In this document: in pieces, positions 1 to 12,740 of the stretch
Layout of the letters: each line of letters opens with the position of its first letter
How positions within the stretch are numbered: position 1 is the first letter of the stretch
From: Rachycentron canadum
Lineage: Eukaryota; Chordata; Actinopteri; Carangiformes; Rachycentridae
DNA: 64,000 nucleotides
Reading direction: 5' to 3'
Assembly (NCBI GenBank): GCA_038496675.1
Contig: CM076660.1
Span: 4,333,197 to 4,397,196 of the forward strand
Position numbers and translations under genes: made by a program
Notes under the pieces: generated by a model
What the model saw: the letters and a program-made list of their open reading frames with translations, nothing else
What the model was told of the DNA's origin: nothing
The model's database searches: none

Positions 1-96
1 TGGGAATTTCATCCTCATACATGTTTTCTTGGGAAACCAATGTTAATGTCAGACTTGTTATCTCTTACCATGTCATTATATTTGTGTCTGTTGTTG

Positions 97-120
97 TTTT
101 TTTTTTTTTTTTTTTTTTTT
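97..120. repeat. Poly-T run (24)
   Basis: Uninterrupted T run on the plus strand followed by AAAACC. Confidence 0.9.
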
Positions 121-3100
121 AAAACCATAGCCAAATAGTTACAGAATAAAACTACATAGGCCTCTCAGCACTGACACACAGCTCTGTCTCTCTTTGAAAT
201 GTGCCTGAGTTATAAATGAATAATCAAGAATCAAAACAAGGTGTCCACAGGGCTAAACAAAGCAGGCAAGAGTCAATCAACAGTATGGTCATTTTGTCAG
301 GGGTGGAGAAACGCCTACCTTGAGTGGGAATGTGGAGTATCTCATTTTCATAAGACATGTTGACAGAGGCCTGATTTGAGACAGAGGAGATCTCCTAATT
401 GGATCTTCTAATCTGCTAATTAAGCATTAGTGATTCCACTGGTATGCCCGTGCTGCCTGCAGATAGAGGGGCAATCAGGAATACAGCAGAGCTATGTGGG
501 TGGGGTGTCATAAGAGCACATTGGCTTGTCAAGATCCACTTCCATTGCCCACAACACTCTCGGTTAAAGAGTGAATGTAATTAAAGTCCCAATGAACCTA
601 TTCATTGAACCTATTTAAAAATGTCAGTTATATCTTTTGCCTCTTGGGTAGTGCACAACGCCGCTTACATACAGAGTGACTCACCCTAAGATTTATTGTG
701 TCTTTTTCGAAAACATCAAAAAGTGTGTGTAACTTTACAAAGACAGCAGAGCTGTTGAAAAAGCACTGGGCGAGAGAGAGAGGCAGCAAAGGGGTCAATA
801 AAAGTTGAAAACGAGATGATTAAAACCAATGTCATAAAATTTTGACTTTAGCAGTGACATTTCTGACTTTTACTAGTTTAATCACTGATTCTGAAATGTG
901 TTGTCTGGGATTTTAAGGCCTCATTACTTTTGATGACTGTTAAAATAACTCAAAATTACTCTGCTTGAGGATCTCAGCTGAAGTTGATGCAGTGGAAATA
1001 TTCTGACTTTCAGTCCTCAGTGCGGGTGAACCTCCAAAAAAAAAAAAAAGAAAGAAAAAAATCAATGGCTCCTACATTGCCCATAATGCAACCAACAGCG
1101 TCTCTCCATTATAATCCACCTGAAGCTGAGAGCCCTGATAACATCAAGGTCATTTTATGTGGCTTTATGTGTAAAAATGATGCTGGGCTCCATTACGATC
1201 ATGGCAGGAGATAAATTTTTGATTTACATAAGAGGAACTTCATGAGAGTAGTTGTTGACACCAGTTGTTTCCACAGACTGAACAACCTTGAACTTTCCAT
1301 CAAGTATGTAAAATATAGATATATAACTAATGTGAACAATGCAAGATATTTTTTAGTGCAGAAGTTGAGAATATACAAGTTTCTTTAAAAGAGGAGAAGT
1401 ATGATTTTAAGTAGGTTATACTTTAAAATGAAGGCTTCCGGGCAGATACATGTAGAGCTTATTATTTTTTCGTTAACTTTAAGGAAAAGCCTTAACTTTT
1501 GAGCTGTGATCTATCAGAAACTGCTATAAAATAATATAAATAAAATATTTTGTTGGATTCCCTTTCACTGAGTAAAGGCAAACACATAAGGACAGAAACA
1601 TCATCGCACTTGTTCACACTGATGTGCAGTGGCCTCTAGTTGACCTGACCTGTGGGGGAACCCTGGGGGAAATCGCACACACGCTGAACATGTAAACCCC
1701 ATTTCATGACCGTCGTGCTGTGATTTAACAGCGTAAAACACTGAGCCTGTGCACTTGTGTTTTGATTTCTTCATAGTGTTTATCTTACTTTTTCCCACCC
1801 TGTTTTCACATAACTGGAGGAAAAATTGGTTTAAGCGCCACATCTCTGACAAGGACACTCTGGAGAAACCTCTTCGACTGATAGCGTCATCATAATATCA
1901 CCAACACTGTTTGACTGGCAAGGGATCTCTGGGAACACCACAGTGATGATCACTTGAGAACATCGGATGCTTAAAGCAAAGAACATAAAGGCTAAGGCAG
2001 TACAAGAAAAATTAATGGCTCCGCTGTGTATGACATCTGAGGGACAAAACAGCAGCAGCGTGCGACTCGGTTTAAAACAGCTATATTTATTGTTTTCTAT
2101 GTGTCATCGCGGGTTGATGCTCGTTGACGCAACACTTTCCGACTGTCACAGCCACTTTTTTCCACTCACCACGTCAGCACATCCCGGCCACTGCACATTA
2201 ACTAATTCTCTCTTCTCTGGCTATGTGTGTGGCTACGAGCGTTTAATGATGTTGGCAGTTAGATGGGATTAACAAACCAATGAACTAGCCAACCACGGCC
2301 GGGTCTCAGCAGCTCAAACCACTGAACGCTTCCAAATAACGAGTGAAAGTGCATAGGCACGATAGAAATGTTTTTAGTGTCTACTTTCGAAAGTCACATT
2401 TTTTTAAAACTCGTGTGTTTTCACTGTGTACCACAGTTGCCAAAAAACACAGTCGGGCTCTGACATTAAATTAGTCAAAACAAGGAAACTTATTAATCCA
2501 AATAGTTTCTTGTTGTTTAACTCTTTTTTTTTTTTTTGCAGTGATATGACACTTGTAATTAACGAATTAAGAAATTTCCCGTGTTTAATTTCAACTTTCT
2601 CTCTGATACAAGATTTGCTGCTCTCAAAATAGGAAGCTCAAACCGAGATGAAAATGACATTCAAGTAATCTCAGAAATGGGATTGAATATTGCCCAATCT
2701 ACACCTGATACACACTTTCTTTTTTGTGGCATCCCTCGTGTGGTATAAATCTTTGTCCATGTAATGAATTTCATTTTTGGTATCAAACAATATAACAATA
2801 GAGTCATGAGAAGGAAAGCAAATGTTCCCACTCCTTGCAAAAATAAGCCAACGGTGTGTTATCTCCTAAGAAACCTAGCACCTTGTTGTTTTTTTGTTTT
2901 TTGTTTTTTCCTGATGGAGCTATTCATCATTTATCTAATCAAGGCCAGTCTTCATCCAAAATGTAATATAATTATGGGCTAAAACTGTTCTCAGGATATT
3001 AAACTGTATCTAGGCCACGGCGAGCTCGATAAACACCTTCTAATAATGGCTTTTAGTGGTCTCAGGAGTGACTTATCCAAACACACAGAGGACTCTATAT

Positions 3101-3175
3101 GGCTCCCAAGGCCAAATGAGTTTGTGGCTTGTTGTAGAGATGCACATCAGTCCTGTTAATGGGGACAGTGTTTGG

Positions 3176-3476
3176 AAAAAAAAAAAAAAAAAAAAAAGAA
3201 CGAAGCCCAGTGGAGCTTCTCTCTATCCACCTGACTGCCCTTTCTTCTCTCATGCGTGATTATCACCCCCCCCCCCCGAATACAAACATACACATGCACA
3301 CACACACACACACACACCTCTACAAACACTCTCCTCCCATCCCGCTGTCACTAAGCTGCCCTCGTCCTCGGTCATTTCACCCACAGCTAAAAAAAAAAAA
3401 AAAAAAAAACTCCCCTGGATTTATGCTCATGGTTGTGAAAGGTGACCATACCTGGTGTGTGTGTGTGTGTGTGTGT
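3176..3476. repeat. Cluster of simple repeats: A22, C12, (CA)n, A21, (GT)n
   Basis: Within 300 bp there are runs of A (3176-3197), C (3266-3277), CA (3297-3318), A (3389-3409) and GT (3454-3476). The CA and GT arrays are inverted complements of each other on one strand. Confidence 0.9.
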
Positions 3477-4924
3477 CTCCTCATACTGAATGAGTTTTTT
3501 TTTCCAGCGTGACACCAGATATCTGAGGAGTCCCTTGTATTAGAAAATGTAATCTCTTGCCCTTAACGGAGATAAGGTCAAAACAACTGACTGAGTGATA
3601 TGTTCATTATAAAGAAAATGTCATGACATTACTTATCATCAAAAAGCTGAAAATAAATAAACCAAAACTGTTTTTAAGCGCCCCAAAGCGAAGAATCTCG
3701 TTAAGGTCAAAGTCACAGAAATGTAAGGTGTTGATAAAAATGGACTCCCCAAGTCAGCTGCTACGTCTCCTCTACTCTTGGCATATTGATAATAACAACA
3801 ACAGAAGAGACTGTGTGCATCCTGATGTTGTGAGAGAGAATACTAGCAGTGAAATGACATCAGGGGCTTTGTGTAGATCTGTGTACACAGCAGACAGCCC
3901 TGGGTGAAGGAACTGTGCCAGACAAATGAGGGGCTAATCCTGGAAAAGAAGCCAGAGACAATGGCTACATTTACATACATGCAGTAAACAGAACATCGTA
4001 CATCCTCTGGTCAAGGTCGTACTCAGAGATGAGCTGTTTACATGCACCTTTACTACTGTAACTTACCTCAACGGATCTACTTATTTCCATAAATCAACAA
4101 ATATAAGGGAAGCTGTGATTATTTGCTGCTTTACCATGTTTTCCATGATCTTCATTTAGTTTGCAGAAAGCAGGCAAAACTGCGACAGAGTGAACAACAA
4201 AAATGGTTGGAGGGGACTTTCAAAAGCCCTATATAAGTGTTCTGGTCTGATATCTCTAGGGCGAAGTGACACTTTCTCCCTTTATTAGGTGTCATGTTTG
4301 CCATTGTCCTGAATGTGGTGGCAGCTAAAACAGAACATAAGGGAAATTCATATCTTCCACAGCCACGCGTCTGCCTTGGGCCACAAGACGTCATCGCCAT
4401 TTCGTCCTCTGCCGATATCTGAGCAGACCACTAAGAGGACATCTGCACGCAGCCCAAAAGTTGTGATACACACAGAAAGTTCACCAACTAACTAACAAAA
4501 TGAATTGACACAAATTTATTCTTGTTTTGAAGGCAAGTTGTGCAAGAAGACAGTGTCTTACAAACATTTGGACAATACAAAGACAGCTGGGCATCAACCT
4601 CCTGAGTCTATTCTCTTATTCTTATTAAGCAGTTGCACATTGTATTTTGCCTCTCTCTTCTTTTAGATTTTTTTTTTTTTCATTATACAGTGGTTGGAAA
4701 ACAGTGTTGTGGTGCATTACTGGCACCAACTCAAATGGTATGTGGATCAGAAGCTCTCTGTAGTTGAACTTATGCACAGTGGGGTTTTGAGCTAATTATT
4801 AATGTGAACAAACTAACAGGCTTCTAAATCACAATGTTAAAACACTAATGTTTAGCAGATGCCATGTTACCAGATGTGGTGTCTGGTCAAATGACGGCAC
4901 GAATTAACAAGTCTAGGAATCACC

Positions 4925-5000
4925 AACGTTATTACAATTCATCCGGGTGGGGGGCCTTGAATGTTTGCACAAAATTTCAGGACAATTGTATATTAGTAGA
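4925..5000 (-). repeat. Family B fragment (inverted)
   Basis: The plus-strand string ttcatccgggtggggggcc followed by ttgaatgtttgcacaaaattt and caggacaat is the reverse complement pattern of the family B unit (ccagaggatga ... ttcatggtc ... gccat). Short and diverged. Confidence 0.45.
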
Positions 5001-5755
5001 GTCATCGCACTCAGGTCCAGACGTATTAAATATTCAAGACTCTAAAGGTATGTAGAGTTGGCTGGCGAACTTTAACGTGCACATTTGCTCCACCGACCCA
5101 CTGCAAATCATCTTGACAACGCTGACCTTTGAGGAAATGAAGAGTCCAGGAGAGTCTACCATATTACAACTAACCATAGCCAATGTCCGCCACTGCATAA
5201 CCCGGCTTTTGCGAGGAGGTGAGGATGAATTCTCCTGTGCCACTCTCTTTGCGCCATTGGCTGCGCTGCAAGCTGCTTAAGCTGCGGAAACTGCATTTCT
5301 GCAAGTTCTCTCGTATAGTGTACATAAAGCCCGGCTGCCACCAGGGTCTGTGTAAACAATGTCATGGAGTCTCAGAGGGATTATTGCAATTGAATTCCAT
5401 GAACTATATATTAAAAGACGTAGTTCCGAATGTGTTTGAATCTGTGTGGACGCGGTCTTAATTTCTTAATTTGACAGTAAATGCTTCAGTGGCAAGAGTA
5501 AAAATAGAGTTCTGCCATTATGTAAAGATGGAGACCCAGCAGAATATTTGAGCCGTTATCCCCGCAAGCCTGCTTTGTCATGCTATTTTGGCCGTCTTTG
5601 GGAAGCAGTGTTGTGGCACAATCTCTGTCAGGTGTAGCAACACTGACAGTGATAATAAGATCCTTTAGCGGGCTGAGTGCATGGTGTGGGCCTCTAATCC
5701 AAGCCGTACCTCAAAGGAAATTCAGACCAGCTTACATGCATGGATGGCGTCAGGG

Positions 5756-5800
5756 AAAAAAAAAAAGAAAAAAAAAAAAAAAAAAAAAAGAAGAGAGAAA
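5756..5800. repeat. A-rich tract
   Basis: Nearly pure A with one G interruption, grading into GAAGAGAG. It could be the tail of an old retro-insertion, but no target-site duplication was identified. Confidence 0.8.
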
Positions 5801-6884
5801 ATCTGCTCTATTCCTCATACAGCTCACATTATAGCTAGAGGTTGTATCAGCGCTGCTCAAAGGGAGTGAAGCCAATGACAATGGATATCCAGGACCGGGT
5901 TTGTCTCATTTACACGAAATACAAAATACTGAGGGTATTTTTATTTATTTATTTTTTTTTTAAAATGCGATTTCTGAGAGAAATATCCTTGCAGTGACAA
6001 ATCCCTGGTTGTATCTGCATGGAATCAATTTGGGAAAACATTTACTCTCACCGTCTTTGCCAGCACACAGCATGAGAGCCAACAAAAACAGTGGCACAAG
6101 AAAGTGACCAAAGCCTTGAAAGCATTTGCTGAGGGAGCTGGAGCTGCAAGTACAAATTAGAGAGGGAAAGAGGGACGAAGAGGCAACACGCCAGTTATTA
6201 ATAATCAATACAATTTCCTCTCAGATCTGTTTTCTTTTTCAGAAGAGTGTTCAGTTCAGGATGCCCACATCCCATATCACTGAATAAAGTTGTTTCTCCA
6301 CAAATTCTGGTCATTTTATCATTTCGTCTTTTCTCTCTCTTGTCGTCCTCCGCGCCAACACTGGCCTGGCCGCAGTAAAAGTACAACCGTCTCAGATGAA
6401 AGTTGCACGACTTAGTTGCTGTCATGGCAACACTGAGCCTAAATGCAAATTGCAATAAGAGCATCTAAAAACAAAACAAGAGCGATGCAGGTCACGTGCC
6501 TTGGGATCCTACTTTGCACTGGTGTGGTTCAAATTACAACTAAAACGTGTGAGAAATAATTCCAGCTTTTAAGCTCATCAGCCTGCTTACAGCCGGCATT
6601 AATACGTGTTCTTGTTATCTCTGTTCTGCCTGCATTGTGATCGGTTCGCAATATACATATTAAGTAGGGGAAGCTGGCAGACCAACCTGGCCTGCTTCTC
6701 AGGTCAAACGCAGGAATGAAGGATCGTCTCAAGGAGCTGCTATGTTGTGCAAGGTGAATGTCACCTGACAGCTGGAAACAGCCAAGGGGAGATAGAGGCT
6801 ACTAGTCGATAGTGCAGCTACCAAGGTTAACATTATGTTTTCTGTGAGAGGATAATTCAATTGGGCAGATAACCAGCTGGTCTG

Positions 6885-7110
6885 TCCACCACTTTGGCAC
6901 AGACTGTATCTGAACAACTATTGGATGGACTGCCATTTAATTCTCCAATCAGACATTCATGGTCCCCAGAGGATGTGTCCTGATGAGCTCAGTGGGTTTG
7001 GGTCTCCCAGTACCACGATGAGGTTGACATTTGTGTTTTAAGCAACATGTCTCAGCAGCTATTGGATGGACTGCCATAACATTGCAGAGCCCCACAGAAT
7101 GAGTTCTGAT
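6885..7110 (+). repeat. Fish interspersed repeat, family B, copy 1
   Basis: It contains two partial units beginning with caactattggatggactg / gctattggatggactgcc, followed by ttcatggtccccagaggatg and by cacgatgaggttgacattt. This duplicated-unit structure recalls a common fish repeat. No coding capacity was seen. Confidence 0.65.
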
Positions 7111-10100
7111 AACTTTTTATTTTTCATTTCTATGGTTTATGACCAAACAAAAGCATGGTTCTAGGCTTTTGGTACGACCTGGCTGAAGTTTAGCATCTGT
7201 GTCACATGCATATTTTTCCTTATCCAGGTGAGATGTTCAGATACAGATTTACAATAGTAGGTACAGGTCTTAGAGCCACATGTGAACACATGCTGCTCTC
7301 ACTAGATCTCTTACAAATACTAGAACCTTCCACAGTTTATGGGAGCATTATGTACAGTTCTATGTTGGGAAATGGCTCAAATATTTGATCTTGAAATGAA
7401 TTATGAGGTCCATTATGAAAGTTTCTGACTTAGCTGAGTGAAGCAAATGAACAGTATTATCTTGATATCTGTAAATGCATTTGTCAGGACTGTGGAGATT
7501 AACTAATTGAGCACAGATTAGTTACATATTCAATCAATATAATTGATTTTTTTTGTCGGCAATAGCACTTATGTTTATTGTCACTTTATATGTAATTACT
7601 GTAGGTAATATGCTAAATTGTTCTGGCAGGGGGTGTGAAAAAGGGCTTGTGAGAGATAATGTGACAGCAGTTGGTAAGAGGCTGCTCTGCTGGTGCAGGT
7701 GTTGTCTTTTCAGCAGGTAGCAGAGCTGGGTGACAGATGGGGATGATTGACAGCTCGGGTTAATGTGAAATTGTTTCACTGGTTTGTGTTCAGCTGGTGG
7801 CTGAACACAAACAGTTTGTATAAAAGCAGAAACATGTAGAAATGGAGACAGAAATATTACCAACATTGCCAGGTGAGATTCTGAGCAAACAAAATTGGGA
7901 ATTTTTAAACATCTTTTAACATGGTAAATAATTCATGTATATATTTGAACTAGCAATGCCCAAGGACATAATAAAGTAAAATATTTTCATATTTTGATTT
8001 GAATTTGAAAAACGCAAAAAAAATAACCGTGGTGCACTATGGTTTTAATGAAGGAGGGAAACACAACCTGCTGAGCCTGACATCTATATCTCCTCTATTT
8101 ACTATGTGACTATATCAATTGCATGAGAGTTCAGATGAGTTTACTGATCAAACAATTGGTATAGAAGGTGTGCCCCTTGTTGGCACACTCAAAACGTGTA
8201 ACTGTTCAGACTGATTAAAAGCATCAGATCAATGTCACAGATGAGGGGGAAAAAAAATAACATTACACTTCCCTGATATTTCATGACTTGCCTGTCGATT
8301 TCATCATGTGAAAAGCCAGTTGGAACCTTAGAGGTGCACTTAATTTTCAGCAGGTGGTGAGTTATGAGAGGGGAAAGAGTATTTTCGTCTTTTTTTTTTT
8401 TCATTGGGAGGGGGCGCCCCTGTTTGTCACCTGTCATACTCAGTTGTGAGCCTGAAACTAATTAATGCAGCATATGTGCCTCATTTGAAGACAGCCCCAA
8501 AAGGTGGGTTCAAGCCACCGAGTGCCATCCTCAAATACAAACACATCTACCCCTGTGTGCACACATAAAATGCACACATACATCTTAATGGGCTTCCCGT
8601 AACAAAGAGCTCTTTTCTGTGCTACAAACCTTGCTTCTTTTCTAACAGGGAGACACTGGACCCCTCTCACTTGAAATTAAGAGTGAGGGAAAAGTGAATG
8701 TGGAAAACAGGTTTGAACCTCCATTTTGTAGTATTTCTGCAGAGGCCACCCCTACCCTGCTAAGAGAATGCATCAAAAAAAAAAAAAAAAAACACCTTTC
8801 ACTTATTCCACATATTTGTTGACCATTGGAGACCCCTGAAATACAGCTTCTGTGTAAATGCTGCAAAATGTATTGAATGAAAAATCAATGTTTTTGCTCC
8901 ATTTTCAGGTTTATGACATGCTTTAACACACCTAGTCCTATATTGTTCATTACACAATGAGTATACCATAAGTAAAAACAGAAAAGTTTATGCAACTTTA
9001 AACTGCTTTTGTTTTATTGGCTGCAGGTTTTCATTCATTCATTCATTACACTTGTCCTTTTTAGGATTGCTATTGGGTGAGAGCAGGGTTTTCAGCAAAC
9101 TACTTTGTGAATATAGATGAATAAGAGGAGAGTGTCATTGTTCCAGGAACATAAAAAAAACATTTTAATGGGAGATTCTGAGCTTTAATACAGTCAAAAA
9201 TATTAATATACATAATAAATTATATATGCTATTACATTATATATACTATCACATATTTTATCACTGCTATTGAGACTATTCTTGGTGTCAGTTTATCCTG
9301 AGCCCTATGTCTTTGCTGTTTGGTGAATCTGCACTATAGAAAAACAACATGCTGAATGAGCTGCTGGCAGTTCCTAAATATATACAAAAGATCAAGATCT
9401 TAAGTGTTTAATGGGAATCTTTTTTTAGAAGGTGTCTGAGTAGATGTGTGGATGTTCATACTCAACAAATATCTGCTACTTGTTCAGATATGAAGTGTTC
9501 AACAGGTTTAACTGAGGCCAAAACCATCTCATCATCGTCATCGAACTAGCAAATTTGTTTGTGTGCATACAATCATCAAACTCATGTTGTGGCTGTCAAG
9601 AGCATGCTGCTGTGTCCCTTTAACCTACCAATATGTCATGTAGCCAGTGAATTTGGCAGTGCCATCTGTCCCTTTGATAGCCCGTCAACCCAAGATCACC
9701 TGTGCACCGCAGTCTCTCAAGTCGGCGACGACTCAGTTAACTTAAAAGGAATTCATTTGGAATTTGGCCAAATTTTCAAAAACACGTCTTTCTAAATGGT
9801 TTCCATAGTCACAAAGGGTCCATGCAAGCCCACACATCAAACACAACAGAGATAAACTTCTCCATTAACAAAATACTTTACAAAGTTGCCTGATGGCAAT
9901 TTGGCACATTGTGTCCTTATCATTTAATGAATGCCTTGTCTCTTTAATGACATCCAAATGTGACAGCTTAGTCCTTGGATTAAAGAGAAACGTCCTGTGC
10001 TTCACCTCCCACAGTCCCACTGTGAGCAAAGTGGCCATTAAACTGCTGTATTCCTCTCCACTACTAGATCTCTGAGCGCGGCTCAATTATCCCACTGCTT

Positions 10101-12704
10101 TCGCACACTTGCTGACAGCCGCGTTGGCAGGTGTGTCCTTTCCAGATGTGCTTTCTCTCCAGATGGGAAATTAGTCAGTGCAGCTAGCCATCAGCAAAAG
10201 CAACTGACACCTTCCACCAATGTGGCCTTTCATTAAGAGTGAGAAGACGGACGTGAGATGAGAGGAGCAAACACTGGTTGAACATCCGCCACCGAAATGC
10301 TGGCACAAAGCGGGGAGTTGATTTACCACATGCAGGTTACATGATGACAGAAGAAAATCCTCCACAGAGCAAAGCCCTGATTATTGAGTGTGGTGCTGAT
10401 GAGCACTACTGTCTCACAATGCAGCTGAACAAAAGTGACAAAAATAGTGGTCAGCGGCTCAATAGCTCCCACTCAGAAACACAAAAGTAGTAATAAATCC
10501 TTGTGGAAACCATTTTGTGTGGCTCCTCTGGTGGATTTAACTTTGAAATGTTACAGAGTTAAAGTTTGATTTATGTCGGCGCAAGCGTGGTCTAGCGTAG
10601 GATGCAATTGCAACAGTGCACGATTTAAAAAAAAAAGTACTTAAAAAACACAATATATTCTTCTTAATATTTTATGTTTTTCACATTTTACTGATGATTG
10701 TTGAGACAGAAACAGAGCTAAACAGTATTGGATTCATATTTGTTCTGTCGCAAGAAACATGACTTCAAACAAGCGCTAACGTTGTCCGGTGTCTGTCGGA
10801 TGTGTAAACAGGAAATGGTTTGCTAACACATTAGCTATATTAGCATTAAATGGCCATAATATGTCCAACACGTGATTTTTAGCTTGTTGTGGAGGAAATA
10901 AAGATTAATATACCTTTAAGATGTATTTAAAATGTTTAAAACTCAAATTGACCTGAAAAAGTTTCACCATTTGTGTGTTAATTGTAGTTTCCTCCTCTTC
11001 ATTCCCCAAATAAATCTGATATGTACTCAAGAATCCTCAGTATACAGTAGGTACAAAACTGACTGAAGACCTGAATCCACCCAAGTGTGTGAGGTGATAA
11101 TTGTGTTAATTAAGGCTTTATAATAAACTTGTTTGCGTCGTCCTTTGAATCGCTTTAGTCATCTCTGCTATTCTATTGTATGAGCATTTACTGTATGCAA
11201 CTCTATTTTTAGTTTTTGTTTTGCAAGATTGCCTTTAACTCTGTGGGTCTCAGTCAAAAAATTACTTTGTACCACGAGAGCTTCCAAGAGCCAGAAGTGC
11301 AGTGGTGTTTATTCACATGCATAATAAAATCAGTCATTATGGCTGAGTTTTTAACAGTTTCTGGGTCTCTCTCATTTCAGCATCAGAGCTAAAGCTTAAT
11401 TTATAAGAACAAAATGTGTCAGCACCCTCTTCTCCAGTTTACTGGCAGCCTCTTCTTTCCTCTGCTGCATGGTTAATTTGTTCCCTCCTGTCCTCTGTGC
11501 CTCTTCCCCTGTACCTGGCCTATTTTAGAGGGAAATGGACAATCTTGGGAAGAACCTTCGAGCTCAATAGTGTCTCAGCTTCCTCTCTCTTTTAGTCACG
11601 ACAAGCGGCCCATCACTATGGCAACAACATTTGAGAGGATATCGGGAGCCTCCCGGTCAGCCTAACAGGCTCCGACTTGGTGGCACTCACTGGGCATGGA
11701 AATACAGACATGAATTTGCATTTTTTTTTTTTTTTGTTTTTTGAAGGGGTGTGGGGGAATTGCCCTGTTGACACCCAAATTATTAATTATAATTTTAAAT
11801 GACACTTGAAGGGGGCACTGGGTGCACTTAGCTTTCTGAACTGATTTAGCTTGAAATAGTCACAAACAATTGTTTTAAAATAGAAGTTGTACAGTTAGTG
11901 ATGGTGGAGAGTTGAAGTTGAGGGTGTTTTTTGGGGTCCGACCAAGTTACTTGTTCAGAATGAGAAAAAAAACAACAACAACAAAAAAAGATGCATCGTA
12001 CTAAACTCAGGGCTTTGCTGGATGATGTTGAAGTGTGTGCAGCAAAAGCTGTGCCAGCTTGTGTTTAATTGCTGCTAATGAAAGAAAGCATGAACACGTA
12101 TGTCTGCACAATTCGAAATTGTCTCTTTGTTTCTTGACTGTGTTATGTGGTGATTTCTCATACACAAGGAAAAAAAAAAAGAAAATTAAGTAGGCCTACT
12201 GCTGCTCTCGAGTCAGACACTTAATACCCGTGTTCATGGTAATGAAGGAACATGTCAGTCAGTGCAACAGTGTGGCACGTCCTTGTGTTTTTAATAGGTT
12301 TTTAACAACAAAGGAGGGCTGTGGCACACAGAGTATGCTATTTTACAATTTGGCTACAGAGACAATACTTAGTTTTTGTTTTTCCATGCAATTTATTAAC
12401 AATAACAAAAGCTTGTTATCAGACCTATACTTAACATAGTTAATACTCTTAAATGCTTAAAATCTGAGCACTGAACAGCTGTGTGTAGACATAGGTTTTA
12501 TAGTAACCAGGTAACTTGCGTGCACATGCATTTCCTACCTTTCTCCTGTAACTGGCTTTCTTGTTTGCATGTAAACATATTCATATTCAGAGCAGGGGTT
12601 CACCTGACTGGAGCCGCAGCTAGCTCTGTCAATGGGCTATTTTGGTAAATGACTGCATTTATATTCCACTTTTATAAAAAAGCACATTGCTGTTTGCCTC
12701 TCAT

Positions 12705-12705
<1 letters not shown>

Positions 12706-12737
<32 letters not shown>
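12706..12737. repeat. (AC)16 microsatellite
   Basis: Pure AC dinucleotide array in intron 9. Confidence 0.92.

Positions 12738-12740
<3 letters not shown>

Noticed and set aside
5960..6208. Hydrophobic minus-strand frame (VPLFLLALMLC) as the missing transmembrane exon
   Set aside because: It lacks the CADM HAVIGG start and the R-H-K-G end, and has no suitably placed phase-1 splice sites.
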